A stretch of DNA of 64,000 nt, taken from positions 21,006 through 85,005 of the forward strand of contig CALODS010000055.1 in the NCBI GenBank assembly GCA_942492225.1, given 5' to 3'. The notes beneath the pieces were generated by a model, which saw only the letters and a program-made list of their open reading frames with translations, ran no database searches and was not told the DNA's origin. This stretch comes from JAFGTX01 sp942492225 (GTDB lineage Bacteria > Bacillota > Clostridia > Peptostreptococcales > Acidaminobacteraceae). Each line of letters starts with the position of its first letter. The stretch's first letter is position 1. Positions 8,908 through 17,405 of the stretch are shown in pieces. The translations under genes were made by a program, and so were the position numbers.

Positions 8908-10231
8908 TGACTTATGATGTAATCGTATTAGGAAGTGGACCTGCAGGCGTTTATTTTGCTAAGACTGCTGCTGGCTATAATAAAAAAGTTCTTGTTATAG
9001 AAAAGGAATTAATTGGTGGAACCGGCTTTAGAACAGGCTGTTTACCTGTAAAAAAATATTTGGATGGACTAAGAAAAGCGCATTTAATTGAGCAATCCGC
9101 TAAAATGATTGGTGTCAAGCAACAATCGATAAAGCAAAACACTATACAAGTATCAATAAAAATATGTCATTAGTTGAGAAGAAAATAATTCAACAGTTAG
9201 GTGATGTTGGTGTTGAATTAATAGTGGGAACACCCATTATTAAAAATTCTAAAGAAGTGGTTGTTGGAGACAAAAGTTTTTTCACAGAAAAAATTGTCGT
9301 TGCAACAGGAACTCAAACAAATGAATTGCTAAGCTGTCCAATTGATGGCGATGTGGTTTTATCTCATAAGGAATTGGTCGCTCTACCAACATTACCCAAA
9401 TCAATTATCATCATTGGCGGTAACGTCGAAGGGATCGAATTTGCCTCTTATCTATCTGGATTTGATGTAGACGTTACCATTATAGCAATGGGTAGTGTGT
9501 TATTAGAAGGAACTGATCGTGAACTTTGTAAACCAACTATTGAGTTTATAAAGTGTAACAAAGGAACAATTCTTCTGGAAACGACGATTCGAGAAATTAA
9601 GCGCAATGGATTTTGTGGTGAAGTATATCTTGCAGATGGTAGCGTATTAACTGCAGATAAGGTGCTGATTACAGGTGCCCGATCGGGAAATATACCTGAA
9701 ACAGTTGAAATGAAGTTCAAGATTAATAATTCATGTATTGTGGTTGACGACTATTATGAAACATCAGAAAAAGATATTTATGCTATAGGGGATATTAATG
9801 GCTTGCATGGAATGGCACATATAGCGATTCAGCAGGGAATTCAGTTGGCAGATTATTTGTTTTCTAACAAAAATATCGTAAGAGATTATGAAAGTTTGCC
9901 ACGAGCAATTTTTACAATGCATGAAATTGCTGGTGCAGGCGTACAAGAAGAATATTGTTTAGAAAATGATATCGTCTATTCGGTTAAAACTACTGCACTG
10001 TCGGATACCTTTAGAGGGTGGTCAAAAGATATTGGTGAAGGTATGGTGAAGATCATTTTAGATCAAGCGGAAACTGTAATTGGGGTTTGGATATCTGGTG
10101 AGAATGCCTCAGATTATGTAGGACAGATTGGTTTATGGATTGATCAAAAACGCACAATAAGTGATATTAAAGCATCTCTTTTTATTCACCCAAGTATGGG
10201 TGAAGGGATATTAGATGCCATTATAAAATAG
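8907..10231 (+). CDS. dihydrolipoamide-dehydrogenase-like flavoprotein, frameshifted
   Basis: FAD/NAD(P)-dependent disulfide-oxidoreductase fold, about 441 residues once a single missing base near 9,129 is restored. The first part has the FAD motif VLGSGPAGVYFA. The rest has a second nucleotide-binding region (IIIGGNVEGIEFASYL), the AIGD motif and a C-terminal dimer domain with HPSMGE, matching the catalytic His-Glu pair of the family. The redox site is unusual: GGTGFRTGCLPVK replaces GGTCxxxxC, so the first of the two active-site cysteines is gone. It lies within the nucleoside operon, overlapping the upstream permease gene. Substrate unknown. The frameshift may be a sequencing error, because both halves align to one family with no other damage. 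Confidence 0.8.
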
Positions 10232-10249
10232 GAGAAAGTTGGAGAAGGA

Positions 10250-10978
10250 ATGAAACAACCTCATATTCTTTGTGACTCAAATGATATAGCGGAATTAGTA
10301 CTGTTACCTGGAGATCCAGAGCGAGTATTAAGGGTTGCAAACTATTTAGAAGAATGGAAAGAAGTTGCATTTAACAGAGAATTCAGAACAGTGACAGGTA
10401 CTTATAAAGGAACAAAAATTTCTATAACATCAACAGGTATTGGTGGTGCTTCTGCAGCTATTGCAATGGAAGAACTAATTGCATGTGGCGCAAAAAAATT
10501 TATACGAATAGGCAGTGCGGGTTCAGCGCAAGCTGACATTGGTATTGGTGAATTACTTATTGCAACAGGTGCTGTTAGAGAAGATGGCGCATCAGCAATG
10601 TATGTTGATAAGGCCTTTCCCGCTGTTGCGGATCTAACACTTGCTGCAACCATGCAAAAAATTGCTGAAGAGAATAATTTTAAGCATCATGTTGGTATTG
10701 TGAGAAGTCATGACGCCTTCTATATAGACGAAGAGTTAGACATTATGCGTTACTGGAATAAGAAAAATGTATTAGGATCAGATATGGAAACAGCTGCATT
10801 GTTTGTCGTTGGTGCTTTAAGAGGTGTCCAAGTTGGATCAATATTAAATAATGTTGTTCTTTATGAAGGCAATCTTAAAGAAGGGATCAATGACTACGTT
10901 AGTGAAAAAAAACTCGCGGAAGAAGGCGAGCGTAGAGAAATCATCATTGCTTTAGAAACACTTAAAGCATTGTCATAA
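10250..10978 (+). CDS. udp: nucleoside phosphorylase, uridine-phosphorylase type
   Basis: Splits imported nucleosides with phosphate into base and (deoxy)ribose-1-phosphate in the cytoplasm. At 242 residues it is slightly shorter than E. coli Udp. Visible family motifs are LLPGDPERV (phosphate site), STGIGGASAAIAMEEL, RIGSAGSAQ, VREDGASAMYVDKAFPAVAD, RSHDAFY and SDMETAALF, whose Met-Glu binds ribose. Resemblance to Udp is closer than to purine phosphorylase DeoD, but substrate preference cannot be fixed by eye. It is the last gene of the nucleoside operon and is followed by two terminators. Confidence 0.88.
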   Translation: MKQPHILCDSNDIAELVLLPGDPERVLRVANYLEEWKEVAFNREFRTVTGTYKGTKISITSTGIGGASAAIAMEELIACGAKKFIRIGSAGSAQADIGIGELLIATGAVREDGASAMYVDKAFPAVADLTLAATMQKIAEENNFKHHVGIVRSHDAFYIDEELDIMRYWNKKNVLGSDMETAALFVVGALRGVQVGSILNNVVLYEGNLKEGINDYVSEKKLAEEGERREIIIALETLKALS

Positions 10979-10996
10979 TTGATAGTAATAATGCAT

Positions 10997-11026
10997 AAAA
11001 TACGCCAATTAAAGTTGGCGTATTTT
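10997..11026 (+). terminator. rho-independent terminator of the nucleoside operon
   Basis: Perfect 12-bp stem AAAATACGCCAA / TTGGCGTATTTT with loop TTAAAG, running into a T-rich tail. Confidence 0.9.
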
Positions 11027-11042
11027 TATTTACAAGCAATAG

Positions 11043-11066
11043 ATGATCCCTATGGGATCATTTTTA
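11043..11066 (+). terminator. second, tandem terminator
   Basis: 8-bp stem ATGATCCC / GGGATCAT with a TAT loop, followed by five T. It stands 17 bases after the first terminator and probably acts as a backup. Confidence 0.7.
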
Positions 11067-11135
11067 GTAAAAAAAACTATTACTAAAGTGTTAAGGTTCA
11101 GTCAAGTATAAAATGGATAAATAAGGTAACGATAA

Positions 11136-11165
11136 TGGACTTGTCCTATTGAAATAAGGTATAAT
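11136..11165 (+). promoter_or_regulatory. probable promoter of the CDGSH gene
   Basis: A consensus -10 box TATAAT at 11160-11165 lies 34 bases before the GTG start, with a weak -35 (TGGACT) 18 bases upstream. It follows the tandem terminators, as expected for a new transcription unit. Confidence 0.5.
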
Positions 11166-11199
11166 CAAATTGAGCAGAGTTGATGTGAGGAGTGATTAA

Positions 11200-11880
11200 G
11201 TGTCCAGTTATAAAATCGTTTCTAAAAAAAATGGTCCTTATGTTATTCATAATGTGATGACATATAAATCTGCAGCCGGTAGCACCGTTAAATTAAATCT
11301 TGAAGACGATGGTACCACTAAGTTATGTAGATGTGGACAATCATTTGAAAAGCCTTATTGTGATGACTCGCATATAATATTTGAATTTAATGATGCGAAA
11401 GACGCATATCGTTCCGAAGACCGTGTTGATGTATATGAAGGCCAACACATTACCATATACGATAATAGGGGTGTATGTAGTCACAGAGGAATATGTTTTT
11501 CAGATTTACAATCTGTTTTTCAAATGGATGGAAAAATGAGTATTGATCCCGATGGTGCAAGTATTGAAGCAATTATTGACATCTGTGAACGTTGTCCATC
11601 GGGTGCTTTAAGTTATAGCTTGCCTAAGGGAGAAAGAATTTTAGATGGTGAGGCCAGTGATGGTGAAATCAGAATGGCTCCAAGGCACTATGGTTATGAC
11701 GGACCTATTGAAGTTATAGGGGGAATACCATTTGAAGATGAAGACGGTAATCAACCGGAATCGCCGAGTCACTATGCATTATGTCGTTGCGGTTCTTCAA
11801 AAAATATGCCGTTTTGTTCTGGACAGCACTGGGCGGCAAAATTTATTGATGAAAGTAATGATGAAGAGGGGAACATATAA
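11200..11880 (+). CDS. double CDGSH iron-sulfur protein with central mono-cluster domain
   Basis: Cytoplasmic iron-sulfur protein of 226 residues. Two CDGSH-type 2Fe-2S sites are visible: CRCGQSFEKPYCDDSH (~residues 45-61) and CRCGSSKNMPFCSGQH (~196-212). Between them a ferredoxin-like segment (GVCSHRGICF ... CERCPSGAL) resembles the divergent 4Fe-4S mono-cluster domain often found in such proteins. The exact redox role of this family is unknown. The start is GTG, chosen because GAGGAG lies 8 bases upstream. Its stop overlaps the next ATG (TAATG). Confidence 0.88.
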   Translation: MSSYKIVSKKNGPYVIHNVMTYKSAAGSTVKLNLEDDGTTKLCRCGQSFEKPYCDDSHIIFEFNDAKDAYRSEDRVDVYEGQHITIYDNRGVCSHRGICFSDLQSVFQMDGKMSIDPDGASIEAIIDICERCPSGALSYSLPKGERILDGEASDGEIRMAPRHYGYDGPIEVIGGIPFEDEDGNQPESPSHYALCRCGSSKNMPFCSGQHWAAKFIDESNDEEGNI

Positions 11881-13910
11881 TGCTATTTTATACAGAAGAA
11901 AACAAAAAATATCAGACATTTTTTTATGAAATGAAAGAACTTTTAAAAGCTACACATAAATCACAAGATAAAATGAAATCAAAGGAAGAAAAATTGTTTG
12001 ATTACTGGATGGATTGGTGTAATAAGTTGCTTGATTTAGAGGCGAAGTTAACCAACGACTATTTTATACAAACAAGTCTAGAAAATTTAAAAAGAGAAAA
12101 TAATTAACTTTATCAAAATGTACTGCCAGATGCTTATGCGACAAGTTATTTAAATCCGGTGTATATGGCGACGTTATTCGAACAAAAATTATGTCAACAA
12201 CTTTGTTTCATAGGATGCGAATTAAGAAAATTTATTCATTATGCATACACACATCAACAGTATAGGATGGCATTTGGTATTCAATTATTAATGGATATTT
12301 ACCAATTGCATGCTGATGGAATGATAACAACTCAAACAGTACAACATTTGATTGAAGCGTATAGTTTGGCAACAATGGAATTTGATAGCAAAATTACGAT
12401 GAATCAATATTATAATAAAGCCTTTGATCACTATACTAATATTATAGAGACAGCGGATTTAAGTGATATTAGATATTTATTTAAGTTTGGAGATTATATA
12501 ACCGATAATGAATTAGAGACAGCTAAGTTTTTAAATGCATATAGTGATGACACTTTAAATAGCGTTTCTAAAGTAATTTCTAATGCTTATGTCGAAGGAT
12601 TTAGAAGAGATGGAAAAGATGTTGCTTTAAGACAGAACGTTCGTTTAGCAGTCAACCTTGGACAAGAGCAAATAACACTGAGATTGATGAAAGAATTAAA
12701 AGAATATAAGTTGGAAGCTTATGTTTATCAAGTTATTTCTGCAGATTATAATAAGCAATATGCTTATGATCATAAATTTGATATAGGCCTTGTTTTAACA
12801 GATGAATGGGCACAAGCAAAAATGGGTAGTTATAAATTAATTGCTGAAAGTTGTGAAAAGGTTTTAAGAGACTATTCAGGTATATTATATGTTGAACGAT
12901 TTGGCGAAGAGCCTTTTTCACCAATTTCTAATGATGAACGCATTAAATTATCAAAATCACAACAAAAAATATATCAATCTCTACAAAATAATCAAAGACA
13001 ATTAGTAGAAAAATATATTCCGGAACAAGAACGCAGTTTTTGTTTTGTGGCTTTCCCAACACCAGAGATTGGAGAACAATTTGAAGCTATTTTTGAAGAC
13101 ACACTAAAAATCAATATGCTTGACAGTGATTTTTATGAAAAAATTCAAGGTATCATTATTGATGCTTTAGATTTAGGTGATCAAGTTAGAATTCGTGGAA
13201 AAAATAATAACTTAACAGATATAATAGTTTCTCTTCAGCCATTAGCAGATAGCACAAAACAAACCAATTTTGTAAATTGTGTTGCAGATGTAAACATTCC
13301 TGTTGGTGAAGTCTTTACTTCACCACAGCTTAAGGGAACAACTGGATTGCTTCATATCGAAAATGTTTATCTTGAAGGATTTAATTTTGAAAATCTTAAG
13401 TTGTGGTTTAGGGATGGCTATATTGAGTCTTATGAATGCACGAACTTTGATGATATAGAAAAGGGTAAAGAATTCATCAAAGAAAATTTATTATTTCCAC
13501 ACGCAACGTTACCAATAGGTGAATTTGCAATCGGGACAAACACATTAGCTTATGTTATTGCAGAAAAATATGATATTGTAGATAAATTACCAATATTAAT
13601 TGTTGAGAAAATGGGACCTCATTTTGCGATTGGTGATACTTGTTTTAGTTGGTCAGAAGATACGCCAGTGTTTAATCAATTGGGTGGAAAAGAGATTATT
13701 GCTCGTGATAATGAGCATAGTATATTGCGCAAAGAAGATGTTTCAAAAGCCTATACGAACTGCCATACGGATATTACAATTCCATATGACGCTTTAAAAG
13801 AAATAATTGTATTAAATAGATCAGGATTAGAAATACCTATCATTAAAAATGGAAGATTTGTTTTAAAGGGGACAGAAGAACTAAATAAACCATTTAATGA
13901 GATAGACTAA
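11880..13910 (+). CDS. M29-type aminopeptidase with N-terminal extension, in-frame stop
   Basis: Probable cytoplasmic metallo-aminopeptidase of about 676 residues. The C-terminal half carries M29-family metal-site signatures in order: GEVFTSPQ, GEFAIGTN, GPHFAIGDT and CHTDITI (Glu, Glu, His, His-x-Asp). The N-terminal ~270 residues are a helical extension I do not recognise. A TAA at 12105-12107 interrupts the reading frame after residue 75. The frame continues open after it without any shift (LYQNVLPDAYATSYLNP), so one base change would restore the gene. A separate start at ATG 12159 would give 583 residues but has no good ribosome site. Either a sequencing error, a fresh nonsense mutation, or two coincidentally in-frame genes. 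Confidence 0.7.
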
Positions 13911-13951
13911 CTACTAAAAAAATAAAATCGTTTGCGAACGGGGGTACAATA

Positions 13952-15532
13952 ATGATTTTTTTCGAGAATGATCACTTTAATTTAATTGAAGAATCTGATG
14001 TTGTTTATATTGAAATCAAATCAAAAAAAATTGAATTATCACATGTAAATAATGCGTTAAAGGAGTTTCCGCGTGTCAGAATTCAATCTTTTGTAGAACT
14101 TCAAAATGCTTTATCTGGTGAGCTTATGGAAAAAAAGCAAATAGGGGAGTTAAAAGAGCGGATAGAGATAGAAATAGCTAAAGATGAAATGACGGCTTAT
14201 TTAAGACTCAACATATTGAAAGCAGAAATTGATGAAAATGTACAAGAAATAAAGAATGAAGTTATCGCTAAACTAAAAGAATTAGAAATAAGTGTGGGTG
14301 TAGACACAGAGATTTTAAAGGGAAATTTTTTATCTTGTAAAAAGCAAGTCATTGCCCAAGGTTTACCACCTATTGCTGGACGTGATGCAAAATATAAATA
14401 TTTCAAATTATCAGAAGTTAAACCAGAGTTAAAAGAAGATGGTAAAGCGGATTTGTATGAAATGAACTTGATCGATAATGTCCACGTAGGAGATTGGTTG
14501 GGAGAAAAAACGCAACCACTTCCAGGAATACCAGGACAAACGGTTAAAGGGCGTGAATTACCTGCAAAAGCTGGACGAGATTATAAATTAAAATTTGATT
14601 CAAAATCAGTTCTTGAATTAGTTGAAGGTGAACTTGTCGTATTACGGGCCAAGAAAGAAGGAGCTGTCAAATTTCAAAATGGTAAAATCATGGTACATAA
14701 TCATTTACAGATCAATGGAGATGTTGATTATGAAACCGGAAATATAAGATTTGATGGAGATGTCACAATTAAAGGAACAGTCAAAGATAAATTTGTTGTT
14801 GAAGCGACGGGTGATATCTCTATTGAAAGTGAGAATGGTGTAGGTGCAGTAGACAAAATAGTTTCGAAAAAGGGAAGTATATTTATCAAGGGTGGAATTA
14901 ATGGCCGCGGTGAGGCGATTGTTATTGCCAAAGAATCAAATTTCGTAAAATACGTTAATGAAGGACATTTAATTGCAGATAATACAATAAATATTGGCTT
15001 GTATGCAATTGATAGCATCTTGAAAGCGGATAAAATTATCATGAATCCTTCAAAGGGACGTTTAATTGGTGGAGAAGTACAAGTTGAGCATAAAATTGTT
15101 GCCGGCTCTATTGGTAATAAACAAGAACGACAAACCAAAATATATGTAAAAGGCTTTGAACGAAGAAATATTAAAGACCGATTAGAAACCATAAAAGATG
15201 AATTTAAAGAAGTGATTGAAGAAACAAATCGCTTAAAAAGGCAACTTGAAATATTTGAAAATAATATGGAAAAGTTAGATGATCGGGCGTTAAATTCATA
15301 TAAGACTATGATCGGGCGTTACGAAGAACAAATTGACGAAATAAATCGGTTGAATTCAGAAGTGATACAACTTGAAGAAACCTTAAGAACTAGAGGCGAT
15401 GGTGAAATTCAAATTCATCAAAATATTTACCCCAAAACTTACCTTGAGATAAAATCACTACAAAAAAGGGTAAATGAGTTAATGTCATGTTCCTTCTATG
15501 TACAAGATAGAATACTACATTCAGTCAAATAA
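13952..15532 (+). CDS. FapA family protein (DUF342)
   Basis: Polymer-forming FapA/DUF342-type protein, 526 residues. The N-terminal ~130 residues are variable. The family core begins near residue 140 with EMNLIDNVHVGDWLGEKTQ and PLPGIPGQTVKGRELPAKAG, then a right-handed beta-helix-like repeat region (INGDVDYETGNIRFDGDV, TIKGTVKDKF) and a C-terminal coiled coil (~400-500). The cellular role is poorly known; members often sit near motility or surface genes. The ATG has GGGGG upstream. It ends nine bases before the GAF protein gene, so the two are probably made together. Confidence 0.85.
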   Translation: MIFFENDHFNLIEESDVVYIEIKSKKIELSHVNNALKEFPRVRIQSFVELQNALSGELMEKKQIGELKERIEIEIAKDEMTAYLRLNILKAEIDENVQEIKNEVIAKLKELEISVGVDTEILKGNFLSCKKQVIAQGLPPIAGRDAKYKYFKLSEVKPELKEDGKADLYEMNLIDNVHVGDWLGEKTQPLPGIPGQTVKGRELPAKAGRDYKLKFDSKSVLELVEGELVVLRAKKEGAVKFQNGKIMVHNHLQINGDVDYETGNIRFDGDVTIKGTVKDKFVVEATGDISIESENGVGAVDKIVSKKGSIFIKGGINGRGEAIVIAKESNFVKYVNEGHLIADNTINIGLYAIDSILKADKIIMNPSKGRLIGGEVQVEHKIVAGSIGNKQERQTKIYVKGFERRNIKDRLETIKDEFKEVIEETNRLKRQLEIFENNMEKLDDRALNSYKTMIGRYEEQIDEINRLNSEVIQLEETLRTRGDGEIQIHQNIYPKTYLEIKSLQKRVNELMSCSFYVQDRILHSVK

Positions 15533-15544
15533 AGGGGTGGTTTG

Positions 15545-17317
15545 GTGACTTTACAGCAAAAACAATTGTATCGTTCATTAATGAATACAATAGATTTTTT
15601 TTCGCAAAGGCTTCATACAGAACAAATTGTTCACTATGGTTACAAAATATTTGAAGATTTAACCTTACCTAAATCAGCGGCAATATACATCCTCAATAAC
15701 ACGCGAACTGAATTTTTGCCTCAAGAGATAATGGGGTATGAAGAGCTACCGAATGTTCAATTTGATGATATTCATGATGAATTTGCTAGAAAAAATGGAT
15801 TTTTATTAGATGGAGAAGAATTACAAAAGAGATATTTTAAAGATTATTTTATTGATACTTATAATATTGATATTATCTTACCACTGATTATCGAAGATAA
15901 ATTATTTGGATTTGTAATATCCCATGAAGATCATGAGTCAGATGGTATAAAAGATAGAGAATTCTTAAATAGATTTAATGATTTGCTGAATCTTTCATTA
16001 GAAAAAGCGGAACATTTTAAGCACGCTTCTGAAATGAAAAAAGAAATTAGTAAGAGAAAATTTAATCTTGATTCTTTTTCTCAAACGATGGATATTTTAA
16101 TGACTGCATTAGATCAACAATACATTATAAAAATGTGCCTTGACGTTATAAGAGAATTAACGGCAAGTTCAGTTACTGCAATAGCATTGGAATCGAGAGA
16201 AAATTATTTAACTATTGCAGGATATAAAGATATTGTTAATCAAAAAGAATGTTTTTTAGAATTAATTCTTAAAGAATATTCTAAACCTTCAAAAGTTATT
16301 TATCATATTCAAGAAGATTATACCGAATTAACTGAAATTTTTGAAAATGCAAAGGAATTAAATGAACTTGAAGCTGAGTATGTTGTATTTTTGGTTAAAG
16401 AAAAAATACTTGGCTGTATTACAATTGGTGCACCTGTATCAGAAATCCCTTATGATGGACAAATATTAGACCAAATAAAAAGTTTAGCATCGATTATGTA
16501 TATTGCTATAAATAACGCCAATCAATTTAAAGCACTAACAGAAGAAAGAAATAAGATGTCTGAGCAAATCATGAGTTTGAAACACTTAAATAAATCTATT
16601 GCGACAATTAATGGCGCAGATAGTCTTGAAGAGTTGTGTAGTCATGTAATTGATACCTTAAGTTATGGATTTGGTGTAGAAAGTGGTTTTATATGGGTTC
16701 AAAAAAATCATGAATTTTGCTATCAAAAGGTTGGTGGTAGTACAGAAATAAAACCATCTGCAGCAGTTCAGGAATGGTTACAACAGTTTAATGAGTCTTA
16801 TTTTGACTTCACTATTCCACTTCAGTCAGAAGTTACAAATGAACAATCAAATTGTTTGGTTTGTATTCCTATATTGCAACAAGATTATGAAGCGTCGTGT
16901 TTAGGTTATTTGCTCATTGATAAATTAAATAAACCGCTTAATGAATCTATGACCATTATATTTGAAACACTTGTGAATAGTATCACACCTGTAATCAAAC
17001 ATTTTTTGACTATAAAAAATTATCAAAATGATTTTATGAGACAACCAGAATCCATGTTAAAAGAACTGTATTTAAAATATGAAGAAGAGTTAGCATTTTT
17101 TGAATTGTCTTATTCAATATATGCCAAAAAGAAAAACAATCAATTATTTTCAGATAAACATCAACATGAAGTTATTCCTGAGGGAGATAAGATTGATACA
17201 GGATCCATTTCAGTAATATTTGCTACAGAACCGTTAGAAGATTCTAGCTATAATTTATTGGATATAAAGGACTTCAATGAGTTAAAAGAACAATTGCTTG
17301 CTATAAATGACAACTAA
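15545..17317 (+). CDS. three-GAF-domain protein without an output domain
   Basis: A 590-residue soluble protein built of three consecutive GAF-like modules (about 10-150, 185-330 and 345-500) linked by helices, ending in a ~90-residue tail with no kinase, GGDEF, HD or DNA-binding motif. GAF cores are visible as IDIILPLIIEDKLFGFVI, VVFLVKEKILGCITIG and LVCIPILQQDYEASCLGYLL. I infer a sensory scaffold. I chose the GTG at 15545 over the TTG at 15542 because of spacing from AGGGGTGG. Adjacent to and co-directional with the FapA gene. Confidence 0.75.
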   Translation: MTLQQKQLYRSLMNTIDFFSQRLHTEQIVHYGYKIFEDLTLPKSAAIYILNNTRTEFLPQEIMGYEELPNVQFDDIHDEFARKNGFLLDGEELQKRYFKDYFIDTYNIDIILPLIIEDKLFGFVISHEDHESDGIKDREFLNRFNDLLNLSLEKAEHFKHASEMKKEISKRKFNLDSFSQTMDILMTALDQQYIIKMCLDVIRELTASSVTAIALESRENYLTIAGYKDIVNQKECFLELILKEYSKPSKVIYHIQEDYTELTEIFENAKELNELEAEYVVFLVKEKILGCITIGAPVSEIPYDGQILDQIKSLASIMYIAINNANQFKALTEERNKMSEQIMSLKHLNKSIATINGADSLEELCSHVIDTLSYGFGVESGFIWVQKNHEFCYQKVGGSTEIKPSAAVQEWLQQFNESYFDFTIPLQSEVTNEQSNCLVCIPILQQDYEASCLGYLLIDKLNKPLNESMTIIFETLVNSITPVIKHFLTIKNYQNDFMRQPESMLKELYLKYEEELAFFELSYSIYAKKKNNQLFSDKHQHEVIPEGDKIDTGSISVIFATEPLEDSSYNLLDIKDFNELKEQLLAINDN

Positions 17318-17329
17318 ATAAATAGAAAT

Positions 17330-17379
17330 GACCCTTACTACAAACAGTTAGACTACTTTGCCTGTTTGTGGTAAGGGTC
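17330..17379. terminator. long bidirectional terminator
   Basis: 18-bp arms (GACCCTTAC.ACAAACAG and its complement, one G-U pair) with a 14-base loop, placed between convergent genes. The T tail on the + strand is short. Confidence 0.75.
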
Positions 17380-17405
17380 TTATATGTTATCGGAAAAAAT
17401 ATTCG

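Noticed and set aside
10981..11199. Riboswitch or small RNA in the gap before the CDGSH gene
   Set aside because: The structure is explained by two tandem terminators and a promoter; no conserved aptamer pattern was recognised.
12099..12110. Stop-codon readthrough or recoding in the aminopeptidase gene
   Set aside because: The codon is TAA, not the TGA or TAG used in known recoding, and no selenocysteine-type or pyrrolysine-type element was seen near it.
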